Assembly: GCA_003255065.1 (NCBI GenBank)
Contig: QAOA01001508.1
Span: 151,108 to 215,107, forward strand
DNA length: 64,000 bases
Source: Cercis canadensis
Taxonomy: Eukaryota; Streptophyta; Magnoliopsida; Fabales; Fabaceae
Direction of reading: 5' to 3'
Positions 13,174 through 25,412 of the stretch are shown one piece after another. The notes beneath the pieces were generated by a model. It saw nothing but the letters and a program-made list of their open reading frames with translations. It ran no database searches and was not told the DNA's origin. Position numbers and translations under genes: made by a program. The stretch's first letter is position 1, and every line of letters begins with the position of its first letter.

Positions 13174-15304
13174 ATGACTTCATCGTCCGACGAGCTGAAA
13201 ATTTTTGTTGATCTTTCAGATGCACCTTTTTCAGGAGATGCACGTACAAGTTCCCCAAATTCAAAAGGTTGCCTTTTTTCTTTTTTCCTTTCTTTCTTTC
13301 TTGCACTTTGTTGTGACTGTAAATTCAGAAAAAAGGGAAAATTCCACGAATTGAATTCGATGGGTTTCCTTGGTTTGAAATTTGTTTCATGTAAATAAAC
13401 CATGGGAATATGTTGTTCTGTTCAAATAAAGCAAACTCCTGATGCCATCTTCTTGAAGCCCTATCATGTGGTACTTTCTCAATTGGGTGCCAAAATTATT
13501 GAGAATGCCCACCAGCTCCAAGCCACATATATTCTTTAGAATTAGAAATTAAGAGTCAGCTTTTCATATGTGGCATACTGTTTTATTTATTGCAGAATGC
13601 AGATTTCATTCAGTGGAAAAGTTAATGTACAGACTGTCATAATACAATGTTGTGTGATTTCCATTCCCGTTTCATATTGATAGGCGCATTCAGTTTCCAT
13701 TTTTTCTTAAAAATTATATAATGAACAGGATATTGCTCTGCCTAATATGAATCATATGATCATATCAACTAACAGCAATTATTATCTATTAAGTTCAACT
13801 TCACTTTGAAGTTTTCTTGATGCAATTAGGTTTTTGATCTTAATATCAGATAAAAGTGTTGCAGATATCTCAGACTTACAATTTGAAGCAAGGTCACTAA
13901 AAGATGGTGCATGGTGAGGAATTATCTTCTGATTAAGGATTTTAAGGGTTGCATTGCTGCAGCTTCATGTTCTATGTAGCATCTTTCTACTTTGGCTTTA
14001 ATGTTGCTGATGTGAGAGTATTAGAGTGCAATGTGATCTGATTTTTGGTTGTGACATTTCAAACCCCAAAGAGATCAAAGATGAGACTCTCTATCTAATA
14101 TAACTAGAGGGGAAACTTAACAGTCAGAAGTGATTTACTGAGGAAAGACGGAATATTTAATTGAGTGGTCAAGGAAGTGTCTATGTTATATACTGTGCAG
14201 TGTGCACCTGTATATTAGGTGTGAACTAGCAACTGATGTTTCCTTAATTTTCCACTTACAGGTATGATGTTGGGTCATTTCTTACCTATAGAGTTGTTAG
14301 CTCGGGCGAACTGGTAAGACAATCTCATATTCTGATTTACTTATTTTGGATGTTAATAAAACAACTCAGCTTGTTTAGAATTTGTAACTTTTTAAGTTAA
14401 GGGAGCTATAACGGCTTTCTTCATGACAACAAATATGCTTGCCTGGTTTTACTTAAAATGTCTATCTTGAAGTTGCTGCCTCAATATTACTTGTTGAAAG
14501 GAATTTGATGTTGCGATTAAATGATTGTGCAAGTTATATTTATATGTCTGAGGATTTTATACAAGTTTTCCTATTGTCTTGTGATTGCTGTAATAGTCCC
14601 ATGGATAGTAATTCAATTCAATATCATGGCCAACCAATTAAGTTATTGGATCTTGTCATACAATTAAGGAAGCTCGTGTACGATTTGCTGGATTTGGCAA
14701 GGAGCAGGATGAGTGGGTAAACGTAAAAGAGGCAGTGCGAGAGAGATCTACCCCATTAGAACCCTCTGATTGTCATAAGGTTAAGGTTGGAGATCTTGTG
14801 CTATGTTTCCAGGTAAAATGTTTCCTTTTTTTTTTTCTTTGATTGTTTCAATTTATCGTTATGCTTATAAGTTATAAGCTTATAACAGCAGTATAATCAC
14901 ATTTCTAACTTTGAAAACATACATAAAGTGTAATATTTATAACTCTTGGGCCTTTCTTGGTCATTGGCAGGAAAGAGAAGATTATGCTGTGTATTGTGAT
15001 GCCCGTGTTGTAGAAATCCAAAGGAGGGTGCATGATCAAAGAGAGTGCTCCTGCATCTTCATTGTCCGCTATGCCCATGATAACTCTGAGGTGATCTTTG
15101 TTGAATTATTCTCCCGTGTGCATTCATGTTATCATATTTTGGTTTCTCTTCTCCTTTCTTATGTAAATTCATCAACATTGCCTCTGCTGAATCTTGTTTC
15201 ACATGTCTATGCAGGAAGGAGTTCGTTGGGACAGATTATGCTGCAGGCCTACACAAGAGGAACCTGTGACCTTCGTGAATCCCATAGAAAACTTGTGGGG
15301 ATGA
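13174..15304 (+). CDS. SAWADEE-domain protein without homeodomain
   Basis: Six exons, 13174-13267, 13865-13913, 14262-14313, 14669-14812, 14971-15090 and 15215-15304, encode 182 aa; every junction is GT-AG and keeps frame. Residues about 36-165 match the SAWADEE fold of SHH1/SHH2, a tandem-Tudor-like module that reads histone H3 K9 methylation and helps recruit RNA polymerase IV in SHH1. Visible hallmarks are [14 protein letters not shown] (38-51), [17 protein letters not shown] (68-84), VGDLVLCFQ (105-113) and [17 protein letters not shown] (131-147). His134, Cys139 and Cys141 are candidate zinc ligands. The homeodomain of SHH proteins is absent, and the first 31 residues are Ser/Asp-rich and unfamiliar. 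The function (chromatin reading, small-RNA-directed methylation) is inferred from the family. Exons 2 and 3 are only 49 and 52 nt. Confidence 0.88.
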
Positions 15305-15852
15305 GAAAAGATAAAAAAAGGCCAACTTTCCTAGAGGATGCGATTCCATGTTCTACAAACTTGCTAAACTGCAAATTCGCTTCCCATCAACAAAACCTTA
15401 CTAATAACCAATTCCAGGTTTAATCTCCTGAGAAGTATTAAGAATCAGGTTCCAGGAAGTTGAAACGTTATTACTCTTGGCAGTTCCATTATATAAACTT
15501 ATCAACTTGATGGCCAAATTCTTTTCTGAACAGTGTATCTCCGATTCCATCTTAATGTCATTGACCATATTCCGGTAAAGACTAATCACCAAGTAATGAA
15601 GAGCATAAGATTAAGATGTGTGATGTAACATCATGAGAATTGACAAGACTTATTTTTTAGATAAATATAATTTTTTTGCTCGAAATGAGATATATGTAAT
15701 AATTAACATAAACATAACTGTACTTGTTGATAATAAGCATCCAATTTAACAAGACCTAGAGGAGTGTCCTCGACGTTCACCACTAATTCTCTTCCCTCCA
15801 AAAAAGCCTTACTAATGCTTGAGGGATTTGCTCCATTTGAACCAGAATATCA
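15305..15852. other. Convergent 3' region between SAWADEE and F-box genes
   Basis: The SAWADEE gene (+) and the F-box gene (-) converge here, so this interval probably holds both 3' UTRs. No independent feature was seen. Confidence 0.5.
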
Positions 15853-17732
15853 TTAACCAGGGTTTGGAGCTGCACCTTGTTCACTTTCCTGCAATCAATG
15901 CCATTAAATAACAACAGTTCTAGTAAGGCATTACAACAGAAGAAATATACCTAAATCCCATCTTACTGCCTATACCTAAAGAACAAATAATCAACATTTT
16001 AGCAGAGTTGAAATCAGAACATGCCAAACAAAACATAACACAATTCCCCATTCCCACAAAATAAAATAAAATTAAAGAAAATCATCCACCTATGGAGTCG
16101 TGCAAAGTATTAATTCTCATTAGAATAGAAATTAGACTACAACTATTCCTGAAATGTAGCAGGCTTCACGAGTCACAAGAGCATATTAGAAGGTAAACAT
16201 AAAAAATTCCAACTATACAGCCATATCTGACTCGAGATAAAACCAAAGACAAATTTTATATCCATCACTAAAAATCAGAAGACATGTTAAAATTCACAAT
16301 TAACACTAGAAACAGGACAGGATTACATGGTTTTCAATTTGTCTTTTAAACAGAATAAAAGGCTTCCTCAAAATGTTTTACCTGCAAATTAATTTAAGGG
16401 ATATAGAAATAAGAAAGTGAATTCCAAGTGATACTTTTAATATAAACAATTTGATGACAACACATAAGGGATCACCAACAAATTAAGCTAACTCAAAATC
16501 GTAAAAACCTGTTCTGGAAGGGAGGGTCCTGCTATGGAAGGAATTGTGGTTGGCATCCATGGGAGCACGATTGGGAGGATTAAATGACAAATACTCTTCT
16601 CAGCAACAACCGTCAATTCCTTAGTGTGAAGATTGCAGCAAAACACACGTCCAATATATTGAAAGTAGATAATAGTATCATCATGTGGGTGCAAAGCTAT
16701 GTCTACCACAGATATATAGAATGGAGCACATGAAGGAGTAGAGATCCCAAAACGTTTCCATATAGATGGGCAGAGCGAAACCTCGTGCAGCAAGTGCCAT
16801 GTTCCTTCTCCTGTTTCACTGTCAAAGTCTAGAAGTTCCCAGATGATCACCTTGGAACAATCAACTTCAGATTCGCAAACGGGGAAAAAAGATAAGCGTA
16901 AATTCCCACAGGACACTCCGAGCCATGCATTATGAGTTACAGTTGCTGGATAATCAATGGTATGCCAGTCATCACCATAAGAATGGAAGACAAGAATATT
17001 ACCCAAACCCATGAAATGCAGCATTCCATTGTGTGCAATACCAGGATAACATATATCTCGAAATTCAAATTCCTGTACGCACACTATAAGTGATTCACGC
17101 CATTCACCAGTTTCAGATGAGAACACCATTACTTCGAACATAAATTTTCTACCTTGGAATTGAGGAATATGCACCACCCAAAAGAGGGCATGAGAGCTGA
17201 GAGCCGCGTCCTCTGCTTCTATTGCAATATATGGTTCACATACAAAACCTGAATATCCATCAGTCTTGGAAAGGCGAGGGATCTCAATCCAGCGTTTTGT
17301 GAGTGGATTGCAGACGTAGTAAATGCCATTGCCAAACCCACCTCCACGGCACAAGAGTAAACCATTTGAATAGTTAAAGACCTCAACTTTGTTTGTACCC
17401 AGAAAACTCAAAGAGAGTGATAATGATTCCGAAGCTAAAGCCTTGGGCTTGAGCAATATCACAAACACATAAGAAGCACTCAGGTAAAACAAGTACTGCT
17501 GGTACTTTTCATGGTTCTTCTGCTTCTGGAAGAGGGCGAGATGGTGACGGAAGAACGGAGGAAGAAAAGTGGGCTTGGAAATCATTGACAACCAGCGTTT
17601 TGAGACGATCTGGTAGCTGATAGTGGATTTGCGAGGAAGCCTATGAAGGATTTGGAATAACATGTCGTCACCAAAACTATCAAGACCGAATTTTGAAGAA
17701 TCATTGCATTTGCTTAATGAATTTTCAGCCAT
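15853..17732 (-). CDS. F-box protein (substrate adaptor of SCF E3 ligase)
   Basis: The first exon is 17732-16509. A small second exon, 15888-15853, is proposed: a donor follows PEQ, and an acceptor CAG precedes ESEQGAAPNPG and a stop. The product is 419 aa. Residues about 14-60 form a standard F-box (LDSFGDDMLFQILHRLPRKS, then VSKRW), which binds SKP1. The rest resembles the beta-propeller or F-box-associated part of plant F-box proteins (SNGLLLCRG, YVCNPLTKRW, HALFWVVHI). The substrate is unknown. ATG 17732 is chosen for its GGCATGGC context, because the longer upstream frame begins with TTG. If the intron is not spliced, the frame ends six codons past the donor, at 16488. A decayed copy of the N-terminus lies just upstream at 17970-18060. 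Confidence 0.87.
15889..16508 (-). other. Proposed last intron of the F-box gene
   Basis: AT-rich interval bounded by GTTTTT (donor side, 16508) and TTGCAG (acceptor side, 15889) on the minus strand. It contains no feature of its own. The donor is not a strong consensus, so the intron is likely rather than certain. Confidence 0.5.
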
Positions 17733-17830
17733 GCCCAAAAAAAAACTTTGGAAAGCTTGCAACTTTTGAGTTCTCTAGCACAAGGAATGATGGCTGATCA
17801 AGGAGGTGTGTAGCAGCAAAACGTACTCAA

Positions 17831-17838
17831 ATATATAG
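17831..17838 (-). promoter_or_regulatory. Possible TATA box of the F-box gene
   Basis: CTATATAT on the minus strand, about 100 bases upstream of ATG 17732. This spacing is compatible with a short leader. Confidence 0.4.
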
Positions 17839-17969
17839 TCATGGAATTTTTTTTCTGAGGAAATCGCGGAGATCGATTCATTCTGTCAATAATTATGATT
17901 AAAGTTGACCACCTATCATTCCTTTAATTTAGTGAAAACTCAAAGAAATAGTAAGAATTTTTACCTTGA

Positions 17970-18060
17970 ATGAAGGAATTGGAATAATATCTCGTCCACG
18001 AGATCATCAAGATTAAACTTTGAAGAATAATTGCATCTGCTCAATGAATTTTTCAGGCAT
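17970..18060 (-). pseudogene. Truncated duplicate of the F-box gene N-terminus
   Basis: Read from 18060 on the minus strand, this begins with ATG and follows the first ~30 codons of the neighbouring F-box gene (residues 1-27 or so) with about 80% identity. An extra A in the run after the third codon shifts the frame, which soon meets a TAA. Read in the ancestral frame it still shows SSKFNLDDLVDEILFQFL. The similarity stops at a GTAA sequence near 17966, and nothing of the rest of the gene is present. It looks like the remains of a local tandem duplication. Confidence 0.75.
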
Positions 18061-18330
18061 GGTCGGAAACACTCTGCAACACAAGGCCAAAACTACGCAT
18101 GTAGTTGTGTATGGTTCTGTTTCTAGCACAATAGCTTCCAGTTAACTGCTAATTCCATCATTAAACCTAAACTAAAGCTAGTTATTTTTTGGTAATATGT
18201 GACTACGTATACTCCTTCTTCTTCCTCCTCTCCTCTGCTTCCCACATAAAGTGCGCATAGGATCTTAACGCCATGCTGCACATAAGGAAATCATCGTATT
18301 ATTCCCTGTTTGGTTCATAAGAAAATGCAA

Positions 18331-18642
18331 GAATTTCCTAAGAATTGAGATTTGGTAGAGAAGAAATAGCAGTCATCAAGGGCAGCCTAGCCTGATCAAG
18401 TAAGATTTCACTCATAAGAATGCCCACTAATTTCCAACCTGTCTATTGGCTCAAAGATTTTCTCATGTAATTGATAGAGGAATTTGATTGCTGGAGAATT
18501 TCCTAAGAATTCAGATTTGGTAGAGAAGAAATAGCAGTCATTAAGGGCAGCCTGATCAAGTAAGATTTCACTCATAAGAATGTGCACTAATTTTGGCTCA
18601 AAGATATTCCTCATGAAATTGATAGAAAATTTTGATTGATGG
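18331..18642. repeat. Two-copy tandem repeat, unit about 150-165 bp
   Basis: Copy 1 (18331-18495) and copy 2 (18496-18642) both start GAATTTCCTAAGAATT. They share GGTAGAGAAGAAATAGCAGT, the GATCAAGTAAGATTTCACTC block and GGCTCAAAGAT. The second copy lacks short segments found in the first. The repeat does not code for a recognisable protein. Confidence 0.85.
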
Positions 18643-18790
18643 ATAAAATCATGCAGACTGATTCATTCTATAAATAAAATATAATTAGAGTTGACATAAA
18701 TGTATAATTATTTTATTTTACTACCATATTTAATTAAGTGAGAACTCAAGGAATAAGTATGTTCACCACAAACAAACAAAAAAATTCATT

Positions 18791-18890
18791 GACTTGTTGC
18801 TAAGATTTGATCGTGGATGTTCACATTGCGTTTTGTTTTCTATTTTCATTGAGTTGTTGAGAAGATTTGATTGTGCATGTTCACATTGCC
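18791..18890. repeat. Two-copy tandem repeat, period about 61 bp
   Basis: TTGTTGCTAAGATTTGATCG followed by a GATGTTCACATTGC block, around 18792-18828, is repeated with few changes around 18853-18889. It lies in the same repeat-rich flank of the F-box gene. Confidence 0.7.
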
Positions 18891-19441
18891 AAACTACATG
18901 GCATATTTGGTTACAAACCCAAATCCTTCATAACCAATTCTCTATTAGTTTCTCGTATACTTTATACTGTAAATCAAGAAAGCACAATTATTTTATTTAA
19001 AATAACTTCACATAACTTCTTAAAAATTAATTCTCTCTTTATAAATTTTTTTCTCTCTCTAATTCTTTCATCATCAACTCTCTCTATCTCTTTTTAATTC
19101 TATTCTTGGAGAAGTTAATTCAAACACACCCCCACTATGGAAAAAAAATCAAAAATGATATTTATGCTCCTAAAATAAAAGTGTATAGAAAGTTTTCTTC
19201 ACATGGTCACGAGATCAAAGCTTGGCTCGTTTTCCCGCTATGTTTATATCCGTAATAACTATACACGAGTTGATCTTGATAATGACCTGCTGTATTATAC
19301 TTTTCTCTCTTTTCTACATTACCTTGTTCAGTTCTTCATACCCCAACGGACAAATTGGTTTATCCTTAATGAGATGCACCTGTTTTTGCATTAAATTTCT
19401 GTCATTCTGTATAACGTGATAGTTGATTAGTTGTTGATATG

Positions 19442-19468
19442 TGGGGGGGGGGGGGGGNGGGGGGGGGA
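19442..19468. repeat. Poly-G run interrupted by N
   Basis: A run of about 26 G with an N at 19458 sits in AT-rich DNA downstream of the kinase gene. Its length is not reliable, because the N marks a join or a failed base call. Confidence 0.7.
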
Positions 19469-19694
19469 AGCGGAATTCCTCGTCTGCAAGGCTTAACTAA
19501 TCATTAACATAGAAACAGATTTTCCGCATGGTTGAACATAAGGTTTAATTGAAGATTTCTACATACAAATAATTAAAAGCTTTAGTCATCAAAATTTCTT
19601 GGGACCTTCACTATTGCACTTGATATTCAGGGGTTTCGGCTTCTCAGCTGGACAGCCATAATCAGAGCAAAATCACAAACCGAAGATAAGCAGG

Positions 19695-22600
19695 TCAAGA
19701 AACTGTTCGTCCATAGCAAACAGATGCAATATAGAGGTTCTTTGCCCACTTCTCCTGCCCAAAAACCCATTTCAATAAGTTGAGGCTACAATTACCTTAA
19801 ATGATCAGATGCAGAGCAAACCAGAAAGCAAACACAAGGTAAGAATAATGACCCACCTTGACATGTGTACTCGGAAAAGCAGAAGTTCTAAGCGTTTCCT
19901 GTGTTTCATCTAAAGGCTTTCTCCTAGGTACACTAAGGACAAAAGCAGCTTGGTCCCAAGTTGCAGCAGTTGCTGTGATACGGTATCCACAATCCCAACG
20001 CTTGTGAATTCCTTCACTAGGATAAAGAAAATCTAGTTCAACCACCTGAAATTAATAGGAATGAGTACATGGTTATTCATGCTGCCAAGCCGCATTTTAA
20101 GGTATTGACAGATAAAACTCTGCATCTTACCTGGTCAGAAAATCCTGCACCACGAGACATAACTACTCCCCATCTACTTCCTGAGGTGGCCATTGCTGTA
20201 ACATAAAAGCCCTCCCTCCATTTTTTGTTGATCCACTTAAAAGGAAATGAATCACTAACTTTGTAAGATTGCTGCAAATACTGTGTTCCTGGAATCAATG
20301 AATTAAGTCAGCCAAAACAAAAAAAGTGAAGTTTTCCAAAGCAAACAAGCATATATATTAGATTAACTTACCTTTAGACATCACTACTAAGGAGCTTCCA
20401 TTGGTAGCTCCAGCAATCGCACTGATATAGTAATTTTTTTCCCACTGCTCCATTATCCATTCCTTCAAACACAACAGAACAGTAAATTACTCTGTCAATA
20501 AACATGCCTGGAAGGTACATAAACTACTGTTTCTATAAGCCCACAAACATGGTGATTAGTAGCAAAATTCTAAGCTATGAACAATATTATTAAAAATTAA
20601 GACAACAGATTGGCATTACCTTATGGAGAAAGTAAGGGGAGAGTTCATAAACTTGGGAAGCGAAACCAGTGCCCGCATCCATGATTAAGGCCCACAGGTT
20701 CTGACATGAAGCGACACTGCTGATATATAAGCCATCCTCATTTCCTTTCTCAATGTGCTGGGATAGCCTTGAATCGGCCACATTGTAGTGATACCTACAA
20801 TGAAAAGTTCAAAATGAACGGATGAGAACTTCTTTTTTGTGTTTAAGAGATGAAATTAGATGGAAGTTGACAGAAAACAACTAATCACAGAGGAGTGGTG
20901 TAGAACAAGTTCACACAGAGAGTAGGGGTAAAAGAATTTCCCTCTGGACAATTGTAAGTGTGCTTGTCAAAAGTAAGTTGAGTGAAAATTATAGTATGTT
21001 TGATTGGTCAGACAATAAAAGGGATGGAATGAAAATGGAGTGGCCATAACGCATTGACACCAACTTTAATCTCAAAATTGGGATGACAATGAGATAAAAA
21101 TGTGATGAAAAGGGTTCAAACAAAATCAAATCCTACCTTTTCTTCAAAGCAACAACAAAAAATAAATAAATACTTTCCATTTCTCTATTTTCACTGCCCT
21201 CCCTTATTCTCCATCTCTCCTACCAAGCATTCCCTTAATCTTATTGGGGGAATGAAATGCCTAGTATCTTGTCTCTTTGCATCAAATTAAAAGTGCATGA
21301 AGATAGACCAATATACATCACAAGGCCTACATCATTACATATTGGTGTATACCTTTGTTTCATAGGTCTGCGAGCATTGTAAACACTTATCCACTGTGTT
21401 GCTGGCATACCCATACGAATCTTCTTTTTTGGTTGTTCATCGTCTTCGTCTTCCATGGCCAACCGACCTCTCTTATGACCAATAAGCTTCATATGGAAAA
21501 AAATGTAAGTTAGATACACTCAGTATCAACTTCAAACTTAAAATGCATACAAGCCAACACAGAAAATAAAGGTTTAGCATTGTTAGTACCTTTTGTGCAC
21601 CCTCTGTATTAATTGGCCTAGTATCTGGATTTGGCCCAACAATCCCATCAAATAGAGAAATATATTTGGCATAATTAGGTTCTTCATCAAACTTCAAGTT
21701 CACAACATGTTCCACAAACTGCCTGAAAGGCTGGGGGCAGAAGCAACATAGGCTCTCTGGAGATGTTCCCATCTTCTTCTTGCAAACAAGGAACCCTTTG
21801 TTTTCACCCTGGTAAAATCATGTTAAAGACTGATATTCTGAATATAAGCATAATATAATGAAGCTTAATTTAAAGATGTCCAACCTGGAACCCCTGCCAA
21901 GGGAGACGACCTCGAAGAAGGAAAATCAGTGTGTATGCAAGAGATTCTAGATCATCCCTCCTGCTGCCAGTTCTCCCTAAATGTGCATGCACACTAGCAT
22001 ACCGCACTGTTCCCCTGAAAGAGCAGAATATAATGCAGTCAATAAGATTGCAGGGAACTCTGACTCATGTAAGGTACATCAATATTTTTTGTCCTATCCA
22101 AATTCAGTCAGTATTACCTGAAAACGTCTGGCCTTTGGTCATATTCCACATGCAATCCTGTTGAAGTGTCCCGCCATCTAGTAGCTGTCAGGCCAAAAAA
22201 GGAAAGGTAAGAAAAGAGTAATTGAACGCTGCTGTAAAATGGAAACAAACAAAGAAACAATTGATTGGTCATACCTAATCCAAGATCAACAAGGAACAAT
22301 TTTTTCTCATCAGGTGTTCCAGGAGGACCGAGCAGAAAATTTTCAGGCTTCACATCCCCATGCACATACCTGTAATAAGTCATTGGTAAAGCATTTAAAA
22401 CATCAAACAGATAGTAAGGACCGGAAACACAAAATCATTTTCACATAAAACAGAGAGTGGTGAGGGGAGAAAAGGAAAATAAAACTTTTTTTAAGCAGTA
22501 AAAGAACACACAATTAACAACATTTTGAGAGAAACCGGACAGTGTCAGCTAGTAAAAACTTCATTAAGAACAAGATTTACATAGTTTATATTCAGAAACT

Positions 22601-24987
22601 GAAGGGAATGAGAGGGAATTACCCTCTGGAGTGCATCTTCTCCAGTATGGATATTGCTTCAATGGCGATACACGCAACCATTTCAGTGGACATTCTGAAA
22701 TTCACAAAACGCATCAAATTAGCAACTGAAAGTCAAAAATGGTACAGGGAACACTTATTTCACATATATGAAAATTAGTTTTTAATGAACTCACGCGTGA
22801 TTTAAGTTATTATTCCAGACATCCCACAAACTAGGTCCCAGAATATCCATAACCTGCATACATTAAGGTAGTAAGTCAAATGGCCACTCATCAAACAAGG
22901 AAAAATCAGATACAAAAAATAGTGCATTTTGTGTCCCAAAAATTTAGAGCAAATAAAGAATATGAGCAAATAACATACCATGACATAATAGTCACCTTGC
23001 CTGCCCTTGTAGTGTACTCGTGGCACACCATGACTGCCACCAAGTGTGCTGTAGAAATTGATAGAGATAATTAATATATAGTCAAAAGCACCAACTCATC
23101 CACACCTTCCCCTCCAAAACAAAACCAAAGGTAGAAAAATGTAAACGAGAAATAACAACACTCACTTGTACACTTGCCACTCGTACGGGGGTCCATAGTT
23201 ACATCCTTTACTACTTCTATGCTCAAATTTTAAAGCAACCTGATAATGAAGTTCAAGTACTGAGAATTTTGGAAATTAAACATAAAAACATTAAAAATAA
23301 AATCTAATATAAACAACAAGAGATATCAGTTATCACTCAATACTGTAAGGACAACCATACCTCCACGGCTCCAGGTCCAGTTCTCTCACTCATATTTACA
23401 CCAGAAATTCGTCGACCAACATATACTTGACCAAATCCACCCTTGCCCAGTTTTTTTTCTATTTTATACACAGGGGAGCCGCCTACTTGAACCTGTGGCC
23501 AGAAGATACAAAAGCTTAAGATACAAAGATCACAACAACAAAAGGCAAATAGTAATGCATCTTTGTACTTCATAATTTCCATTCTCTCCTCAATTATGAA
23601 AAGGAAAACAAGGTAAACAGACAAAAAACATTAGGTAGAATACAGAAAATTTCCATTGTTTGGAAAACATATCAACTGTGATTTCCACTTAGATGTAAAA
23701 TCATTATAGAGTTCAATTTTAAACTATTATCATTACTCTCACACAGTTAGATCATCAAGAAATTTATAGAACTTGTATATTGTGCCATCAAAGCTATTTA
23801 GAATTCGATACATTTTCAATTTTGTTAGAAAGTAAGCATGAATTTAAGACTTCAAAAGTTAAAGAAAGTGAAGATTAGTATATCGGACTCTATCATTCTT
23901 GCTATTTTAATATTATGGCCTAAATGAAATATTTAAGCTGTTCGCTCAAATGTTTCTATACATTGGGGGTATATCAATATTCAAATATTGACTCTGTTAA
24001 AGAAAAAGTCCCGCTCCCAGGCAAATTCTAGTGTTCTACTATGAACATACAGGTTTTCCGTAAGTCCAAAAAAGCAAAGCACTAGAAAATTATTTTCAGA
24101 TGTCACTAGTATAAAGGAAGGAATCTACATTGTGCACCAGACGCTTGTAACAATCACCAGCAAAAGTTACTAAATAAAAAATAAATTTCTGGATCAAAAT
24201 CCCCCTAACAAAGAATAGAAAGAAAACAGTCACGTGAATTCCATTTAACCTAAGGGACAAAATGCCATACCAAAAATAAGTACTTTTGAAGAGATTAACT
24301 TCCAGTGTTTCCTGGCTACTCAAAACACCCAAGTCGACATACAAGTTGAAGAGTACTCAACTGGAGTTCTACAACTAAACCTATGTACTGAAGTTTTAAG
24401 CATTAATCACAGTATCGAATAAAGCAATGGACGATGACGACTATCTGATTGAGTGACTTTCTTTACACTCAGCTCAAATCACATATACGCAACTCAAACG
24501 TGCCAAGAAAGAGCATAGGGAAAGGGAAATTTATTATGCGTAAGATTTTAAGTAGAATCAAATTATAAACCCAGACCTTTTCTGGAAGCGGAGCCGTGCT
24601 CCCTTCATCTTCACCAGCATTGCCCTTATCATTGCTCCGAGCTCCACTATCAAATTCATCCATCTGCTTCTCCCCTACCTCTTCCTTCTCCGCTCCACCG
24701 CCGCCACCTGCGTCACCCCCAGCTCCTCCGGCAGCACCAACACGAAGAGCTTCCTCCAACCCCCTATTCTCTTCCTCCTTTTCGGGGGCAACTACGTTCT
24801 CATTGACCACTAGCTGCTGCTTTTGCTTGTTATTCTTCGGCACTGCCGCTGCCGCCGCCGCTGCCCGCCTCCTCCTTGTTCTCGTTGCAATTGCTTCCCC
24901 TTCTTCGATCGGATTCTGTTGCTGCTGCTGCTTCTGTTGCTTCGCTGCTGCCCGGCCCCTGCGCACTCCACTACGCAGTACCGGCAT
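19695..24987 (-). CDS. MLK: MUT9-like / photoregulatory protein kinase (CK1-related Ser/Thr kinase)
   Basis: Sixteen exons encode 711 aa: 24987-24577, 23492-23361, 23239-23166, 23048-22979, 22853-22795, 22694-22623, 22369-22275, 22184-22118, 22014-21885, 21808-21590, 21486-21353, 20794-20620, 20462-20372, 20288-20131, 20045-19857 and 19754-19695. All junctions keep frame. Residues 1-137 are a basic, low-complexity nuclear-type leader ([12 protein letters not shown], poly-Q, poly-A, Gly-rich). The kinase has [11 protein letters not shown] (153-163), catalytic Lys185, HGD (276-278, replacing HRD) with KPEN (280-283), and DLG (301-303) in place of DFG. A basic KKKIRMG patch and a long C-terminal MLK-specific domain follow. 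In Arabidopsis, MLK/PPK kinases phosphorylate histone H3 Thr3, H2A and light-signalling proteins; that role is inferred here. The length fits the family. Confidence 0.93.
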
Positions 24988-25404
24988 CGTTCATCCTTCA
25001 AATCTCATCCTCCTCTCAAAAAATACCAAAGAAAAACAAAAGCAGAATTTTTCTCACCGCCCAAACAGTCTTCCACCTTCCGATCAAAACCCACCGAACC
25101 CAACACCTCGAATCGCACCAAAATCTCAGAGAAACCTTGAGACCCTGACAATTTCGGTGGAAAAACGCAACGAAATAAACAAGGGGGAAAAAACACGACC
25201 ACACCAACAGATACGATGAATGTATCAAAATCCGAACTTCTCCTCCCAAATATCAAGAACTGAAGAATCTGTGAGCAGTGGATCGTCGCGACCAAATTAG
25301 GGTTTCAGAACGATCACACAGTCAGCTACAAAGAAGCAATCGACGACGGAGAGAGAGACTGCGAGGAATGCTTGTGTACTTCTTGAGACAGAGAACTAGA
25401 TTTT

Positions 25405-25412
25405 TATTTATA
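25405..25412 (-). promoter_or_regulatory. TATA box of the MLK kinase gene
   Basis: TATAAATA on the minus strand, about 420 bases upstream of the start codon at 24987. The interval between them, 24988-25380, would be the leader. It contains several out-of-frame short reading frames on the coding strand and no convincing extra exon. Confidence 0.5.

Larger units (their letters stand above)
17866..18745. repeat. Degenerate duplicated 5' flank of the F-box locus
   Basis: The stretch about 17874-17965 (GATTCATTCTGTCAATAA ... GTGAAAACTCAAAGAAATAG) recurs in altered form at about 18660-18745 (GATTCATTCTATAAATAA ... GTGAGAACTCAAGGAATAAG). Together with the coding fragment at 17970-18060, this suggests that an F-box gene plus flank was duplicated and then decayed and expanded. 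Confidence 0.65.

Noticed and set aside
17733..17762. Upstream extension of the F-box protein by ten residues
   Set aside because: The longer frame begins with TTG, not ATG; ATG 17732 has a good context.
24596..25219. 207-codon plus-strand frame opposite kinase exon 1
   Set aside because: It is the antisense shadow of the repeat-rich first exon; its Ser/Pro/Cys composition follows from the CAG and GCN repeats read backwards.
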